23,542 nucleotides of DNA, from contig DZBC01000005.1 of the NCBI GenBank assembly GCA_022729835.1, forward strand, positions 1 to 23,542. The letters are read 5' to 3'. Below the pieces are notes generated by a model, which was given only the letters and a program-made list of their open reading frames with translations, did not search any database and was not told where the DNA came from. This document shows, piece after piece, positions 1-7,646 of the stretch; the stretch's first letter is position 1; every line of letters starts with the position of its first letter. The position numbers and the translations under genes are program-made. The stretch comes from Sulfuricurvum sp. (GTDB taxonomy: Bacteria; Campylobacterota; Campylobacteria; Campylobacterales; Sulfurimonadaceae).

Positions 1-91
1 CCATACCCCACTAAAGCAACTTTTGAACCGCTTTTGGGGTTATGCAAGAAGTCTAGTCTAATCCTCCTACAAAACTACCAGCGCCTTACCG
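1..91. other. Non-coding flank with hairpin upstream of truncated PAS-GGDEF-EAL gene
   Basis: I recognise no gene here. ACCCCA (5-10) and AAAGC (13-17) pair with GCTTT (30-34) and TGGGGT (35-40), giving an 11-bp stem with a two-base bulge. No T-run follows, so it is not a clear intrinsic terminator. In the frame of the downstream gene, a TAA stop lies at 59-61. Bases 62-91 after it still read like the end of a PAS domain (YKTTSALP before MLGADGALIGYRG). The boundary between unrelated and PAS-coding DNA therefore seems to fall near 60-70. It could be the edge of an inserted or rearranged segment. Confidence 0.4.
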
Positions 92-1489
92 ATGCTTGGT
101 GCCGATGGAGCGCTGATTGGCTATCGTGGCAGCGACGTAGACATTACCGAACAAAAACGCTCCGAAGAGAAGATCAAAACCCTCGCTTTTTATGACACAC
201 TTACCGGCCTTCCCAACCGCAAACTACTGCTTGATCGTCTCACGCAAGCTATGGTTGCCAGTAAGCGTAGCGGTCACTACGGCGCTATCTTACTGCTTGA
301 TCTTGACCACTTCAAGACACTTAACGACACCATGGGCCATCGGCAAGGCGATTTACTGCTGGTACAAGTCGCCGCCCAGATCGTCGCGGCTACGCGTGAG
401 GGGGATACGGTTGCGCGCTTAGGTGGAGATGAGTTTGTCGTTGTGCTCAACGATTTGGGTGCCGTCGAGAGTGATGCGGCGCTCGCTTGTGAAACGGTCG
501 GGCGCAAATTGATCACCGCTCTGGATCGGCTCTACCCACTCGAAGCGCTCGAATACCGCTCCTCGGCGAGTATTGGCATCACCTTTTTTGAGGGCGATGC
601 TACCTCCAGCGACGATCTGCTCAAGCAAGCCGACATTGCAATGTACCGCGCCAAAGAGACCGGACGTAACACGATTAGTTTTTTTGATCCGCAGACCGAA
701 GCTGCCTTGCACCAAAAAACCCTGCTCAAAGAGGAGCTGCGTTATGCGATCGAACACTCCGAATTGGTCGTCTACTATCAAGCGCAAGTCAATGAAAAAC
801 GACTCATCTGCGGCGCCGAAGCTCTGGTGCGCTGGAACCACCCCAAGCGCGGACTCGTCTCGCCCGCATCGTTTATCCCTGTTGCCGAAGAGAGCGGCTT
901 GATCGTGCCGCTGGGACTATGGGTGCTGCGCAGCGTTGCGCGTCAGTCGGTGCTTTGGCAAAGTGAGGGGCGTATGACCGATTTGCAGATTTCAATCAAT
1001 GTCAGTGTGCGCCAGTTCATACAGCACGATTTTGTCCGTCAGGTGCGCTCGATCATCGATGAAACACTGGTGAACCCCAAGTTGCTTAAATTTGAAATGA
1101 CCGAAAGCATTCTGGCGCGTAACACAGAGGACATTATCTTGAAAATGGAAGAGCTCAAAGCACTGGGTATCGGCTTCTCGCTGGATGATTTTGGCACCGG
1201 CTACTCCTCACTTAGCTATCTCAAACGCCTCCCCATCGACCAGCTCAAGATTGACCAGAGTTTTGTGCGCGACATCCTCTCCAATTACAATGATGAGATT
1301 ATCTGCAAATCGACCATTGCATTGGCGCAGAGCATGGGTCTTGATGTGATTGCCGAAGGGGTTGAAACGCCCTCTCAGCGCGATGCACTGCTCTTGCTGG
1401 GATGTCGTAGTTATCAGGGCTACTTTTTTGCTCCGGCGCTGTGCGTGGCGGATTTTGAACGTATCTGCTGTACCAAGGAAGCGGCATGA
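92..1489 (+). CDS. GGDEF-EAL cyclic-di-GMP cyclase/phosphodiesterase, N-terminal PAS domain cut off
   Basis: Cytoplasmic enzyme predicted to make c-di-GMP from GTP (GGDEF) and hydrolyse it to pGpG (EAL). Residues 1-25 are only the tail of a PAS/PAC motif (IGYRGSDVDITEQKR). The GGDEF domain spans about 30-200, with an intact GGDEF at 111-115 and an inhibitory RxxD site at 102-105 exactly five residues upstream. The EAL domain spans about 210-455 and keeps EAL (243-245), N303, E335, DDFGTG (365-370), K386 and EGVET (422-426), so both activities look possible. The ATG at 92 has no Shine-Dalgarno sequence, and an in-frame stop lies at 59-61 although PAS-like coding continues between them. The true gene was probably longer and is 5' disrupted. 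It overlaps the next gene by ATGA, so the two were an operon. Domain calls are secure; whether it is expressed is not. Confidence 0.85.
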   Translation: MLGADGALIGYRGSDVDITEQKRSEEKIKTLAFYDTLTGLPNRKLLLDRLTQAMVASKRSGHYGAILLLDLDHFKTLNDTMGHRQGDLLLVQVAAQIVAATREGDTVARLGGDEFVVVLNDLGAVESDAALACETVGRKLITALDRLYPLEALEYRSSASIGITFFEGDATSSDDLLKQADIAMYRAKETGRNTISFFDPQTEAALHQKTLLKEELRYAIEHSELVVYYQAQVNEKRLICGAEALVRWNHPKRGLVSPASFIPVAEESGLIVPLGLWVLRSVARQSVLWQSEGRMTDLQISINVSVRQFIQHDFVRQVRSIIDETLVNPKLLKFEMTESILARNTEDIILKMEELKALGIGFSLDDFGTGYSSLSYLKRLPIDQLKIDQSFVRDILSNYNDEIICKSTIALAQSMGLDVIAEGVETPSQRDALLLLGCRSYQGYFFAPALCVADFERICCTKEAA

Positions 1490-3324
1490 ACCGTCTCAAA
1501 ATAAAGGTTTTTGTGTTTTTAAGTTTGCTCATGCTGATCGTTGCATCTGCCGTTACATTCTATACGATTATGCACGAACAGAGCTTTTATGCACAACGTA
1601 TGGCGGAAGTACGCGAGAATGTTGCGCGCAATTACCGTGAAAGTATCGAGCAAACTGTCCGTTTCCATACTTCCAGAGCCTATGCCAACCTCTCTTCGCC
1701 CGGCGTGATCGAAGCCATTGCAGCCAAAGACCGTAACCGACTCTACGATCTCATCATCAAGCGCTGGGGGGTGATGCGCGAAGAGAATAGTGCGCTTTTT
1801 GTCATGCAGTTTCACAATGCCGATGGCACTTCACTTCTGCGCATGCATCAAAAAGAGGTCCACTCCGACCATATTGCGCTCTCTCGACAGATGGTGCGCG
1901 ATACACACAAGCGGCGCAGTGTTATTTATGGCTTCGAAGAGGGGCGTGCTGGGCTTGGATTTCGTCTGTTTGTGCCCATTATGGACGGTGAGAATTATCT
2001 AGGTGCGCTTGAATTTGGCCTACATTCCGATCATCTACTGAACATCATCCGTGCGCACACGGGCTATGATGCATTTTTCTGGTTACAGGAGAAGTATGTC
2101 GGCTATCTCGATACTGCCCGCCGCGCCATCCAGATTGGCGACATGATTGCCCTTGATCCACCCGATGAGTATCTCAGTGTCATCGAGCACTATCGCGTCA
2201 AACATCAAAGTGTCGAAGAAACCACAGTGCGCTTCAACGATCAAACCCTTACCTTTTCGCTTCTGCCGATCAAAAATCACGCCGATAAAGCCATCGGATC
2301 GGTGATGTTTATTTATCCCAGCGATGATCTTGCCTACTTTGTGCGCCAGATGCTGCTCGCCTCTTTTTTGATTACTTTGACCCTGATTGTGCTGCTTTGG
2401 TTCTCAATTCACTATTTTTACGATGTCATTGCACGGCGTATACAATTCGAAGAGAGTTACAATCAGACGTTGCTTGACTCCATCCCTTCACCGGTTATTA
2501 CTACTGACAGCACGCGCGTTATAGCCGCCAATCGATCCTTTCTTGACTTCTTTGGCTTCAAAACGCTTGACGATTTTCTTGAGGAGCACCCTTGCGTCTG
2601 CGACTATTTTGAAGAGGGCGATACCGATGAATATCTTCTTCCCATCAAAGAGAACCGAAACTGGACACAGTACATCCTCGATTATCCCAAGCGCATGCAC
2701 AAGGCCAAGATCACACGAAATGGTGAAACCTCGATCTTCGACGTCAAGCTCTCAACCCTTCTTGGCCGAGGACTTAAGCGCTATGTCGTTGTCTTCAACG
2801 ACATCTCTACGATGCAAACCCGCGCTCTGACGGACACCACCACGGGCATTGCCAATCGTCTGCACTTCACGATGATGATCAGCCATCTGCACACCCTATC
2901 GCTGCGGGCACAAAAGCCCTTTAGTATTGTCATGTTCGATATTGATCACTTCAAACGCATCAATGACACCCACGGACACCTTATCGGAGACCGCATTTTG
3001 CATGCGCTCGCTTCGCTGGTGAAGTCGCACATCCGCGCCAGTGACCTCTTTGCGCGGTGGGGCGGCGAAGAGTTTGTGCTCTTGCTTAGTGATACCGAAC
3101 TTGATCATGCGGTGCAGATTGCCCAGATGCTACGTTTGGCGATTGAGGGTGCCGTATTTGAAGAGGAGATAACGATGAGCTGCTCTTTTGGCGTCGCCCA
3201 GCTTGCTGCAGAGGAAGCGCCATCGGCGCTGCTTGAGCGGGCGGACATACTGCTTTATGAGGCCAAAGCACGGGGCCGCAACCGCGTGGTGTATGAACCC
3301 AAAAGCAATGAAATTCAGACGTAA
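1486..3324 (+). CDS. Membrane sensor diguanylate cyclase (dCache-PAS-GGDEF)
   Basis: Predicted inner-membrane sensor that makes c-di-GMP from two GTP in response to a periplasmic ligand. TM1 is at about 7-27. A periplasmic dCache_3-like double sensor domain follows (about 30-285; the region FHNADGTSLLRMHQ and GLGFRLFVPIMDGENYLGALEFG is typical of that family). TM2 is at about 287-311, a PAS domain at about 325-440, and GGDEF from about 445 to 605. The active-site motif is GGEEF (526-530), with an RxxD inhibitory site at 517-520. Start and stop overlap the upstream GGDEF-EAL gene (ATGA at 1486), which implies translational coupling: a sensory cyclase made with a bifunctional enzyme. The ligand cannot be told from sequence. 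Full length; no defects seen. Confidence 0.9.
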   Translation: MNRLKIKVFVFLSLLMLIVASAVTFYTIMHEQSFYAQRMAEVRENVARNYRESIEQTVRFHTSRAYANLSSPGVIEAIAAKDRNRLYDLIIKRWGVMREENSALFVMQFHNADGTSLLRMHQKEVHSDHIALSRQMVRDTHKRRSVIYGFEEGRAGLGFRLFVPIMDGENYLGALEFGLHSDHLLNIIRAHTGYDAFFWLQEKYVGYLDTARRAIQIGDMIALDPPDEYLSVIEHYRVKHQSVEETTVRFNDQTLTFSLLPIKNHADKAIGSVMFIYPSDDLAYFVRQMLLASFLITLTLIVLLWFSIHYFYDVIARRIQFEESYNQTLLDSIPSPVITTDSTRVIAANRSFLDFFGFKTLDDFLEEHPCVCDYFEEGDTDEYLLPIKENRNWTQYILDYPKRMHKAKITRNGETSIFDVKLSTLLGRGLKRYVVVFNDISTMQTRALTDTTTGIANRLHFTMMISHLHTLSLRAQKPFSIVMFDIDHFKRINDTHGHLIGDRILHALASLVKSHIRASDLFARWGGEEFVLLLSDTELDHAVQIAQMLRLAIEGAVFEEEITMSCSFGVAQLAAEEAPSALLERADILLYEAKARGRNRVVYEPKSNEIQT

Positions 3325-3335
3325 TCAAACTCGCG

Positions 3336-3357
3336 TATGATGATTTATTTAAAGGAG
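3336..3357 (+). promoter_or_regulatory. Possible -10 box (TATGAT) and strong RBS (AAGGAG) for pyruvate kinase
   Basis: TATGAT at 3336-3341 lies in the 38-nt gap after the upstream gene, and AAGGAG at 3352-3357 sits five bases before the ATG at 3363. The ribosome-binding site is convincing and fixes the start. The promoter is only a -10 match, with no clear -35 box. Confidence 0.4.
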
Positions 3358-3362
3358 AATCT

Positions 3363-5198
3363 ATGCTTGAATCTTCCGTTTTAAGCGCTGCGCTCGTCCA
3401 GATCGCCGACCTTCGTCAAGAGCTTCTTGCTGCCCGCGAAGGCTTGGATGAGACGCATCCGCGTTATATTAGTCTACTCAATCTACGTCAATACCTGATT
3501 TTGCGCTCTAAAGACCGTACTGAGCTGCAAGAGCAGCTTTTTTTGATGTCGCTCTCCTCGCTGGGACGCTCTTATGCCCACGTGGCGGCCAGTGTGGACT
3601 CGCTCTATGACATGCTTCGCAGTGCACTTGGAGAAGCGCCGATTGACGGAGTGTTGATGCACAGCTTCAAGCATGCCTCAATCGCCGAAGCGATCCAGAT
3701 CGCATCCACCAACGCGACGGCACTTTTTGGGGGCGTACCCAGTATGCGGCTGAGCCATCAGCAAACCGCAGTGATGGTCACATTACCCTCGTACGCCGCC
3801 GAGCACGACGGAGCGCTGATTCACTCTTTGGCCGAAGCGGGTGTCAACGTCTTTCGGATCAACACCGCGCACGATACCCCATCAACATGGCGGGCTATGG
3901 CCGAATCGATTATGGCGGTCAACGCCCGAAAAGCCCCGCATGAACAGCTAAAAATCTTCGTTGATCTGGCCGGACCTAAAATCCGCACGGGCAAGATCCG
4001 CCGTAGTGTTTCAACCGTAGAGATCGGTAGTAATAAAGCGTCGACACCCTTGCGCATCTATCCGCGCAACGTCATGACTTCTGGTGCCAAAACCGATCCG
4101 ATCACCCTTGAATCGATTGATGCGCGCCTCTGTACCGATCCGCAATTTTATGCACTGCTTGCACCAGGCGAGAGCATAAAAGTGATCGATGCCAACCGCA
4201 AGGGAGCGCGGATTAGTGTACATGAGGTGGGCGCAGAGTGTGCCCTCTGCAGCATCGACAAAAAAATTAATCTGGATGCCGATTCCAAACTCAAGCATCG
4301 AGGAAGCACCGGAGCCGTGCTTTCGATTGAGCATGAGTGTGAGCCAATTCGCTTACATGTAGGGGATACTTTGCGTATTACCGAAGCCGATCTACTCGGC
4401 CACGGCCCGATCTACAACGAAGAGGGTGTGTTGGTGGAGTCAGCTTCTATCGGCTGTACCTACAAGGGGTTGATGCGTTTTGTCCACATCGGCGACACAC
4501 TCTACATCGACGATGGCAAGATCGGTCTCACGGTGAGCGGCCAAGCGCAAGGGTGGATCGAATGTCAGGTTACCCACGCCAAACCAGGCGGCAGCCTACT
4601 CAAAGAGGAGCGCGGCATCAACTTCCCCGATGCCCATCTTGATATCGAATCGTTGGGTGAAATAGATCGTCAAAATCTGCTCTCAACGCTCGATTTTGCC
4701 GATCTGTACGGTCTTTCATTTTGCCAGAGCGCACAAGATGTTGAAAACCTAAAAACCCTGCTCGAAGCCAATGGACGCGACGATATCGCCATTGTGGCCA
4801 AAATCGAGACCAAGCGCGCCGTTGCGCAAATGCCGTCGATACTCGAAGCCCTCCTTACATGTAAGCACAGTAGTGTGATGATCGCACGTGGCGATCTGGC
4901 TATTGAGGTGGGTTTTCGCAACCTTGCCATCATCCAAGAGAAGCTCATAGACATCTGCGACGCGGCGCACATGCCGGTCATCTGGGCAACACAGGTGCTT
5001 GAGAGTCAGATGAAAAACAACCTTCCCAGCCGCGCCGAAGTGACCGACGCTGCTATGGCCGGACGCGCCGAATGCGTGATGCTCAACAAAGGCTCCTTTG
5101 CCGTTGATACCATCGACGTCCTCCGCCACATCCTTCATGACATGCACCTGCTCTTTAAGAAAAACCGCCAACTACTCAGCAAAGAGACACTTTGGTAG
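3363..5198 (+). CDS. pyk: Pyruvate kinase, atypical long form without C-terminal allosteric domain
   Basis: Converts phosphoenolpyruvate and ADP to pyruvate and ATP in the cytosol. The protein is 611 residues, against about 470 for standard bacterial PykF/PykA. It has an N-terminal extension of about 130 residues of unknown role, then the barrel start (FRINTAH, 164-170; DLAGPKIRTG, 201-210). A long insertion of roughly 100 residues precedes the recognisable end of the B domain (GHGPIYNEEG). The catalytic half follows: AKIETK (479-484, Lys480), ARGDLAIE (508-515), TQVLESQ and PSRAEVTDA. The protein ends soon after MLNKG (573-577), so the usual allosteric C domain is missing. Lys206 in GPKIR replaces the Glu found in K+-dependent enzymes, which predicts K+ independence. 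Ser of the usual NFSH motif is Ala169. The ATG is set by AAGGAG. The gene converges with pcm, only ten bases away. Confidence 0.88.
   Translation: MLESSVLSAALVQIADLRQELLAAREGLDETHPRYISLLNLRQYLILRSKDRTELQEQLFLMSLSSLGRSYAHVAASVDSLYDMLRSALGEAPIDGVLMHSFKHASIAEAIQIASTNATALFGGVPSMRLSHQQTAVMVTLPSYAAEHDGALIHSLAEAGVNVFRINTAHDTPSTWRAMAESIMAVNARKAPHEQLKIFVDLAGPKIRTGKIRRSVSTVEIGSNKASTPLRIYPRNVMTSGAKTDPITLESIDARLCTDPQFYALLAPGESIKVIDANRKGARISVHEVGAECALCSIDKKINLDADSKLKHRGSTGAVLSIEHECEPIRLHVGDTLRITEADLLGHGPIYNEEGVLVESASIGCTYKGLMRFVHIGDTLYIDDGKIGLTVSGQAQGWIECQVTHAKPGGSLLKEERGINFPDAHLDIESLGEIDRQNLLSTLDFADLYGLSFCQSAQDVENLKTLLEANGRDDIAIVAKIETKRAVAQMPSILEALLTCKHSSVMIARGDLAIEVGFRNLAIIQEKLIDICDAAHMPVIWATQVLESQMKNNLPSRAEVTDAAMAGRAECVMLNKGSFAVDTIDVLRHILHDMHLLFKKNRQLLSKETLW
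4353..4362. repeat. TTACATGTAG, one-base variant of the palindrome (in pyk)
   Basis: Nine of ten bases match. Read as Leu-His-Val-Gly. Confidence 0.5.
4855..4864. repeat. TTACATGTAA palindrome (in pyk)
   Basis: Exact copy, flanked to CTTACATGTAAG. Read as Leu-Thr-Cys-Lys in pyruvate kinase. Confidence 0.8.
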
Positions 5199-5208
5199 TT
5201 TCGCGGCT

Positions 5209-5850
5209 CTATTTTTGTACTCCGCTTAGTACCGGCACAAAGATGCACGATTCTAGCGGTTCGCTTATGAGTTTTCCGGCTACTTTCTTATAGCGGGTGA
5301 TCATTTGCCCCTCTCTACACTCTAAAGGTGCCACCAAGATTCCGCCTTCAGCGAGCTGAGAGACGATGCGCTCTGGTAGCTGTTTGAGCGATGCGGAGAA
5401 GAGGATACGTTCAAACGGGGCGTACTGCACCCATCCGTTTTGACCGTCATCGGTGCGCGTGTGGACATTGATGATCCCCAGCGATCGAAAGCGGTTTTTG
5501 GCCTCCTGCATCAATGAGTCGATGCGTTCAATCGTAAAGACGCCACGAAAAAGATGCGACAAGACCGCCGCTTGATAACCGCTTCCGCAGCCGATTTCGA
5601 GTACTTTATCGGCTCCTTGCGGCGTGAGATAGTGTGTCATTTTGGCTACAGTTAGCGGTGAGCTGATCCACTGCTGGGCACTGATGGGCAGAGCGTCTAG
5701 CTTATAGGCGTGGTGACGAAAGCCACTGGGCACAAAGGCTTCGCGGTTGGTGTTGGCGATAGCAGCTTTGATTGAGTCGGAGATGGGAAACTGTTTTGCG
5801 ATATCGTCGGCGAGTTTTGCATTTTTCATTTGAATGATTTTATTGCTCAT
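5209..5850 (-). CDS. pcm: Protein-L-isoaspartate O-methyltransferase
   Basis: Repairs age-damaged proteins by methylating isoaspartyl residues with S-adenosylmethionine. With the start at 5850 the protein is 213 residues, close to the 208 of E. coli Pcm. The SAM-binding motif I is KVLEIGCGSGYQAAVL (about 82-97; Cys replaces the common Thr). The preceding family motif reads QQWISSPLTVAKM, and the post-I region reads TDDGQNGWVQYAPFERILF. The ORF is open further upstream, but that extension only shadows the nitrilase-fold gene and has no family match, so I chose MSNKIIQMKNAKLAD. The start lies inside the end of the upstream gene (11-nt overlap), indicating an operon with that gene and nrdB. No strong Shine-Dalgarno sequence is visible; an alternative start is MKNAK at 5829. 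Confidence 0.88.
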   Translation of the reverse strand: MSNKIIQMKNAKLADDIAKQFPISDSIKAAIANTNREAFVPSGFRHHAYKLDALPISAQQWISSPLTVAKMTHYLTPQGADKVLEIGCGSGYQAAVLSHLFRGVFTIERIDSLMQEAKNRFRSLGIINVHTRTDDGQNGWVQYAPFERILFSASLKQLPERIVSQLAEGGILVAPLECREGQMITRYKKVAGKLISEPLESCIFVPVLSGVQK

Positions 5851-6577
5851 AGGGGATTCCGACATTGAGATAGCGCCGCATTGCAGCGATTTTTTTTGGA
5901 TCGAAAATACCGCTAAGCAGCAGCTCTTGATTGCGACTCTCCTCCCCAAGGGGGTCGATAATACCACTGAGCGCGGTAGCGTCTGCATTGGCACCGTCCG
6001 CGCAGAGCACGTAGCACTGATTCATGATGGCCAGTGAGGTGGTAAGGATGCGAAAATGATGGGCACGTATTTTGCCCCAACGTGCGCTGACCAAGATGAT
6101 ATCAGCACCTTCAAGCTGTTGCCAGAGATGATTGAAGCGCAGTTCGAAGCAGATGAGTATGCCGATTTTGATCCCATCAAGCTCAAAAATAGCGATCTCA
6201 TGGTTGGGACCGGGGGTGAAATAACGCTCTTCAGAGCCTAGTGAAAAGAGCATGGCTTTGGCTTGTTCGCGCACGACGCTGTTTTGGGTGATCACCTTGG
6301 CAACGTTGAAAAAAGCTTCGCCACGTCTTTGTATCATCGTGAAGACGAGAATTTTCTCCGTTACATGTAAGAGTATCTCTTCAAGTGCTTTGGCTCCAAA
6401 TGCTGCTGCAGCTTCCAATCGATCATAATCAAATCCAGTTAGGCAAACTTCATGAGCGAGGATGATGGCGTATTGAGGGGCACGTTTGAGCGCATCAATG
6501 AGCGTGTCTAGATTGACCTGATAGTCGCTGACACTTTCAAAACAGAGCGTGCACAGCGGCCTAGAAGTCGTCGCCAA
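5840..6577 (-). CDS. Carbon-nitrogen hydrolase (nitrilase superfamily amidase)
   Basis: Cytoplasmic nitrilase-fold enzyme that hydrolyses a C-N bond in an unidentified small amide. The Glu-Lys-Cys triad is visible: E43 in LAHEVCLTGFDY, K107 in QAKAMLF and C143 in GILICFELRF. Its 245 residues are a little short for the family (about 260-280). The reading frame opens with TTG at 6577, inside the 3' end of nrdB (17-nt overlap); no ATG lies near the N-terminal beta strand. It is probably translationally coupled to nrdB upstream and pcm downstream. One TTACATGTAA palindrome lies in the gene at 6361, read as Leu-His-Val. The substrate is unknown; omega-amidase or deaminated-glutathione amidase are possible, but nothing in the sequence decides. 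Confidence 0.8.
   Translation of the reverse strand: MATTSRPLCTLCFESVSDYQVNLDTLIDALKRAPQYAIILAHEVCLTGFDYDRLEAAAAFGAKALEEILLHVTEKILVFTMIQRRGEAFFNVAKVITQNSVVREQAKAMLFSLGSEERYFTPGPNHEIAIFELDGIKIGILICFELRFNHLWQQLEGADIILVSARWGKIRAHHFRILTTSLAIMNQCYVLCADGANADATALSGIIDPLGEESRNQELLLSGIFDPKKIAAMRRYLNVGIPYEQ
6361..6370. repeat. TTACATGTAA palindrome (in nitrilase-fold gene)
   Basis: Exact copy. Read on the minus strand as Leu-His-Val. Confidence 0.8.
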
Positions 6578-7598
6578 AGCTTAGGCTGCCTTTGGAATAA
6601 TTGGTGACGGTACTTTCGAAGAAATTGGACTTCTGATCGTTGAAGCGGGCAAAGTCATCGACCCATTTGATGGGGTGTTCGACATTGTAGAGCGGTTTCA
6701 TACCGACTCCTTTGAGGCGATCGTCGGCAAGGTATTGGATATATTGGCGGACGATATCGTTGGTGAGACCGAGAATTTGTCCCTGCGTGATGTATTGCCC
6801 CCAGCTTACTTCCAGCTCAACTGCTTGCTTGAACATGTCGTAGACCTCTACTTCGAGATCGGGAGTGAAGAGGTCGCTACGTTCACGCTTAAGCGTGTTG
6901 ATCATGTTTTTGAACAGGGCCAGATGGGTCACTTCGTCGCGCTGTATAAAGCGGATCATCTGTGCGCTGCCGAGCATCTTGCCAGAGCGCGCCAAGGTGT
7001 AGATGTAGGCAAAACCGCTGTAAAAATAGATCCCTTCGAGAATCTGATTGGCGAAACATGCTAAAACGAAATTGCGTTCAGTGGGATGCTTAGATAGGCG
7101 ATCATAAACGGCTGCTATGGCGTCGTTTTTGCTTTTGAGCATCATATCCCGACGCCATAATTCGTAAATCTCAGCACTATTTTGAGAGATCGAATCGACC
7201 ATAACGGCGTAGCTCTGAGAGTGAAGCGCCTCTTCAAATGATTGGCGCACCAAGATCAGATTGATTTCGGGTGAGGTGATGTAGGGATTGACATTGTCGA
7301 TCAGATTGTTGGTTTGGAGTGAATCCATGAAAATAAGCTGGGCGAGCGCTTTGTCATAGGCCGCTTTTTCAGTTTCTGTGAGGTGCTTATAGTCGCTGAC
7401 ATCACGCGTCATGTCAACCTCTTTGGGAAACCATGTGTTATTGAGCATGACCTCCCAAAGATTGTAGGCCCATTGATATTTTATGTTGTTGAGTTCAAAA
7501 ATACCAGTTGGATTTCCACCGAATATCTGGCGGTCATTGACATGCTCTTTGGAATCAGGATTATAGATCTTTTTTCTCTCCACGGCACGTTGCTCCAT
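6561..7598 (-). CDS. nrdB: Class I ribonucleotide reductase small (R2) subunit
   Basis: Holds the di-iron/tyrosyl radical cofactor that starts reduction of ribonucleotides to deoxyribonucleotides. It works with NrdA, which is not in this window. The 345 residues carry all the metal ligands with E. coli-like spacing: D92, E123, H126, E188, E222, H225. Y130, four residues after H126 in HSQSY, is the radical tyrosine, so this is a Tyr-radical R2 and not a tyrosine-less class Ic type. The acidic C-terminal tail (SFGDDF) is the usual NrdA-binding peptide. The ATG at 7598 opens a three-gene run with the nitrilase-fold gene and pcm. In the 48-nt gap before it, CATAAT just upstream could serve as a -10 box on this strand. 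I see no clear NrdR box pair. Confidence 0.95.
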   Translation of the reverse strand: MEQRAVERKKIYNPDSKEHVNDRQIFGGNPTGIFELNNIKYQWAYNLWEVMLNNTWFPKEVDMTRDVSDYKHLTETEKAAYDKALAQLIFMDSLQTNNLIDNVNPYITSPEINLILVRQSFEEALHSQSYAVMVDSISQNSAEIYELWRRDMMLKSKNDAIAAVYDRLSKHPTERNFVLACFANQILEGIYFYSGFAYIYTLARSGKMLGSAQMIRFIQRDEVTHLALFKNMINTLKRERSDLFTPDLEVEVYDMFKQAVELEVSWGQYITQGQILGLTNDIVRQYIQYLADDRLKGVGMKPLYNVEHPIKWVDDFARFNDQKSNFFESTVTNYSKGSLSFGDDF

Positions 7599-7646
7599 TT
7601 AAAATAAGGCACCCATTATGGCAAAAAAAGCTTAAAGCGAGAGTCG

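Noticed and set aside
5851..5994. Longer N-terminus for pcm starting at 5994
   Set aside because: The added 48 residues overlap the nitrilase-fold coding frame and match nothing in the PCMT family; the length from 5850 fits the family.
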